NCBI RefSeq assembly: GCF_030398385.1 | Contig: NZ_JAOAOQ010000023.1 | Coordinates: forward strand, 24,836-88,835 | Reading direction: 5' to 3' | DNA: 64,000 bases | From: Aquibium sp. ELW1220 | Lineage (GTDB): Bacteria; Pseudomonadota; Alphaproteobacteria; Rhizobiales; Rhizobiaceae | In this document: positions 62,009 to 64,000 of the stretch, piece by piece | Layout of the letters: every line of letters starts with the position of its first letter | How positions within the stretch are numbered: position 1 is the stretch's first letter | Program-made: the position numbers and the translations under genes | The notes under the pieces: generated by a model | The model's database searches: none | Told to the model about the DNA's origin: nothing | The model's input: only the letters and a program-made list of their open reading frames with translations

Positions 62009-63655
62009 ATGGCTGAGACTGTCGAACGGGCGCCGGCCGGCGCCGACTGGTGGCGCGGCTGCGCCATCTATCAGATCTATCCGCGCTCGTTCCAGGATAC
62101 GGGCGAGGACGGGGTGGGCGACCTGCCGGGCGCCACCGCGCGGCTGCCCTATGTGGCGAGCCTCGGCGTCGACGCCATCTGGCTGTCGCCCTTCTTCATG
62201 TCGCCGATGGCCGACATGGGCTACGACGTCTCGGACTATTGCGCGGTCGACCCGCTGTTCGGCACGCTTGCCGATTTCGACGATCTCGTCGCCGAAGCGC
62301 ATCGGCTGGGGCTGAAGGTCATCATCGACCAGGTTCTGTCGCATTGCTCCGACCAGCATGTCTGGTTCAGGGAGAGCCGGTCGAGCCGCGACAATCCGAA
62401 GGCGGACTGGTACGTCTGGGCCGATCCGAAGCCGGACGGCAACCCGCCCAACAACTGGCTGTCGGTCTTCGGCGGCCCGGCCTGGGAGTGGGATTCGACG
62501 CGCCGGCAATATTACCTGCACAATTTCCTCGCCTCGCAGCCGGACCTGAACTTCCACAATCCCGACGTCCGCGCCGCCCTGCTCGACACCGTCCGCTTCT
62601 GGCTCGACCGCGGCGTCGACGGCTTCCGGCTCGACACGGTGAACTATTATTTCCACGACGCCGCGCTGCGCCCCAACCCGCCGAAGGCGCCGGGCGGGGC
62701 GGGCGACGTGCCCGACACCAACCCCTATGGCTACCAGCAGCATGTCCACGACAAGAACCAGCCGGAGAATCTCGGTTTCCTGCGCGAGTTCCGCGCGCTG
62801 CTCGACCAGTATGACGGCCGCGCGGCGGTGGGCGAGGTGGGCGACGGCGCGGGTGCGCTGAAGATCGTGGCGGCCTATACCGGCGGCGGCGACAAGCTGC
62901 ACATGTGCTACACCTTCGACCTGCTCGCGCCCGCCTTCTCGGCCGAGCACGTGGCGCAGTGCATTTCGGAGTTCGAGACCTCGGTGGTCGACGGCTGGGT
63001 GTGCTGGGCCTTCTCCAACCACGACGTCCAGCGGCATGCCTCCCGCTGGGCGGGCGAGGGCCGGACGCCGGACGCGATCGCCCGCTTCTCGATCGGCCTG
63101 ATCGCCTGCCTGCGCGGCTCGATCTGCCTCTACCAGGGCGAGGAACTGGGCCTGCCGGAGGCCGACATCGCCTTCGAGGACCTGCGCGACCCCTACGGCA
63201 TCCGCTTCTGGCCGGCCTTCAAGGGGCGCGACGGCTGCCGCACGCCGATGGTCTGGGAGAGCGCTGCCCCGCATGGCGGCTTCTCGCAGGCGCGGCCCTG
63301 GCTGCCCGTGCCGCCGGCGCACAGGGCGCGCGCGGTGGACGTGCAGTCGTCGGACGCCGGCTCGATCCTTTCGCGCTACCGCGCGGTTCTCGCCTTCCGC
63401 AAGGCGCATCCGGCGCTGACGGGCGGCGCGATCGAGATCGTCGAGCAGACCGAGGACGTGCTGGCCTTCCTGCGCGAGGCCGATGGCGAGCGGCTGCTCT
63501 GCGTCTTCAACTTCTCGGCCGATCCGGTCGCGTGGATGCTGCCGGCCAATCTCGGGCCGGTCGAGGCGCTGGCCTTTCCTGGTTCGAGTGCCGTGCTCGA
63601 CGGCGACACGCTGGCGCTCGCCGGGCTCGACGGCTTCTGCGGCCGGGTGGTGTGA
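62009..63655 (+). CDS. GH13 alpha-glucosidase (oligo-1,6/alpha-glucosidase)
   Basis: A 548-residue GH13 enzyme. YQIYPRSFQDTGEDGVGDLP, VIIDQVLSHCSDQH, the nucleophile block GFRLDTVNYYFHDAALR, the acid/base EVGDG and SNHDVQRHASRW are present. It hydrolyses alpha-glucosides or maltodextrins from glycogen breakdown. Similar to rhizobial AglA, but the binding-protein genes of an agl operon are not seen here. ATG 62009 touches the glgX stop (TGAATG). Confidence 0.93.
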   Translation: MAETVERAPAGADWWRGCAIYQIYPRSFQDTGEDGVGDLPGATARLPYVASLGVDAIWLSPFFMSPMADMGYDVSDYCAVDPLFGTLADFDDLVAEAHRLGLKVIIDQVLSHCSDQHVWFRESRSSRDNPKADWYVWADPKPDGNPPNNWLSVFGGPAWEWDSTRRQYYLHNFLASQPDLNFHNPDVRAALLDTVRFWLDRGVDGFRLDTVNYYFHDAALRPNPPKAPGGAGDVPDTNPYGYQQHVHDKNQPENLGFLREFRALLDQYDGRAAVGEVGDGAGALKIVAAYTGGGDKLHMCYTFDLLAPAFSAEHVAQCISEFETSVVDGWVCWAFSNHDVQRHASRWAGEGRTPDAIARFSIGLIACLRGSICLYQGEELGLPEADIAFEDLRDPYGIRFWPAFKGRDGCRTPMVWESAAPHGGFSQARPWLPVPPAHRARAVDVQSSDAGSILSRYRAVLAFRKAHPALTGGAIEIVEQTEDVLAFLREADGERLLCVFNFSADPVAWMLPANLGPVEALAFPGSSAVLDGDTLALAGLDGFCGRVV

Positions 63656-64000
63656 CGCTGCGCCGCCCAGGCCGTGCCGGGAGGCCGGGCGAGGGCGCAG
63701 GCATGGCGTGGCGGCGCGGATTGGAAGCGGCGTGGCGCGGGGGAAATGCGGGGACAGTTTACTTAATTCGAACCTGCACGGCCGGGAAAAGCCGCCGAAC
63801 ACGTCCGAATTAAGTAAACTGTCCCCGTATTTCCCGGCGCGCCGCACCTGCGAGGGGTACGCGTTTCCTGCGCCGGGGTCCCCCCCTCCGCCTCGCTTCG
63901 CTCGGCACCTCCTGTACCCTTTTCCCGCGGTTTCTGGATGCACGCCGTGGGTCGCGCGAAGTGAAGCGGAGCGGAACGGAGCGTGACCCACGGGCGACGG
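63656..64000. other. Intergenic end region with palindromic elements
   Basis: No gene. Contains copy 2 of the palindromic element and, at the end, a hairpin pairing CCGTGGGTC (about 63945-63953) with GACCCACGG (63985-63993), flanking AAGTGAAGCGGAGCGGAACG. Both look like dispersed palindromic repeats. Confidence 0.7.
63743..63833. repeat. Palindromic element (copy 2), intergenic
   Basis: Inverted arms of 28 nt, 63743-63770 and 63806-63833, matching at 27 of 28 positions, core GGGGACAGTTTACTTAATTC. The outer arm halves match copy 1 at 25044-25136 (GAAATnCGGGGACAGTTTAC). Confidence 0.88.

Overview
The window is a high-GC chromosomal segment of an alphaproteobacterium, most likely Rhizobiales (Mesorhizobium/Phyllobacteriaceae-like). 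The evidence is the gene content: a fused cysNC sulfate activation gene, a FrcBCA-type fructose transporter with a ROK regulator, a glgP-glgC-glgA-pgm-glgX block, an IrrE-like metallopeptidase and GC-rich palindromic intergenic repeats. This assignment is inference from gene content; no rRNA gene is present.

Left part (1 to about 18.9 kb) is an accessory region of lower GC with many broken genes. It starts with a tight leftward four-gene operon: SNF2 helicase, unknown coiled-coil protein, type III methyltransferase Mod, and type III restriction subunit Res running off the window. Then come an IS630 remnant, a broken RidA gene, a secreted CIA30-like protein, a frameshifted DUF427 gene, a possible replication-initiator-like protein, a structured GC-rich stretch, a frameshifted integrase, a HipA-like kinase/DUF3037 pair, two tRNA-Arg fragments in opposite orientation, a lipoprotein, a candidate ADP-ribosyltransferase, a DUF3102 protein, an NYN-domain protein, and an XRE regulator with a small tail paralogue. 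The region ends with an integrase C-terminal remnant about 0.5 kb from the 3' end of tRNA-Gln, which looks like the edge of a decayed integrative element.

Middle part (19.2 to 44.7 kb) looks like core genome: ppdK, a 1-kb repeat field, htpG with a heat-shock-like promoter, a DUF427 protein, a class III aminotransferase, an acidic Ala-rich protein, an acyl-CoA ligase, a DUF1499 membrane protein, a PhnA-domain protein, an MBL hydrolase, bioY, cysQ-cysNC-cysD, a UDP-glucuronate-epimerase-like gene, and the fructose regulon (fructokinase and ROK regulator divergent from frcBCA, with a clear inverted repeat between them).

A second accessory patch (44.9 to 52.8 kb) holds an IrrE-like peptidase gene interrupted by an in-frame TGA, a GT29 sialyltransferase-like gene, a higBA toxin-antitoxin pair, an IS3 remnant and a complete three-gene ABC-three-component (ABC-3C) conflict system. 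The right end (53.0 to 63.7 kb) is a co-directional glycogen operon: glgP, glgC, glgA, pgm, glgX and an alpha-glucosidase; glgB is absent from the window.

The most unusual signals are: the SNF2-containing type III restriction operon; the ABC-3C system; a palindromic element inserted in frame in a coding sequence, with a second copy at the right end; the split tRNA-Arg; and the apparent duplication of a regulator's tail as a stand-alone 56-residue gene.
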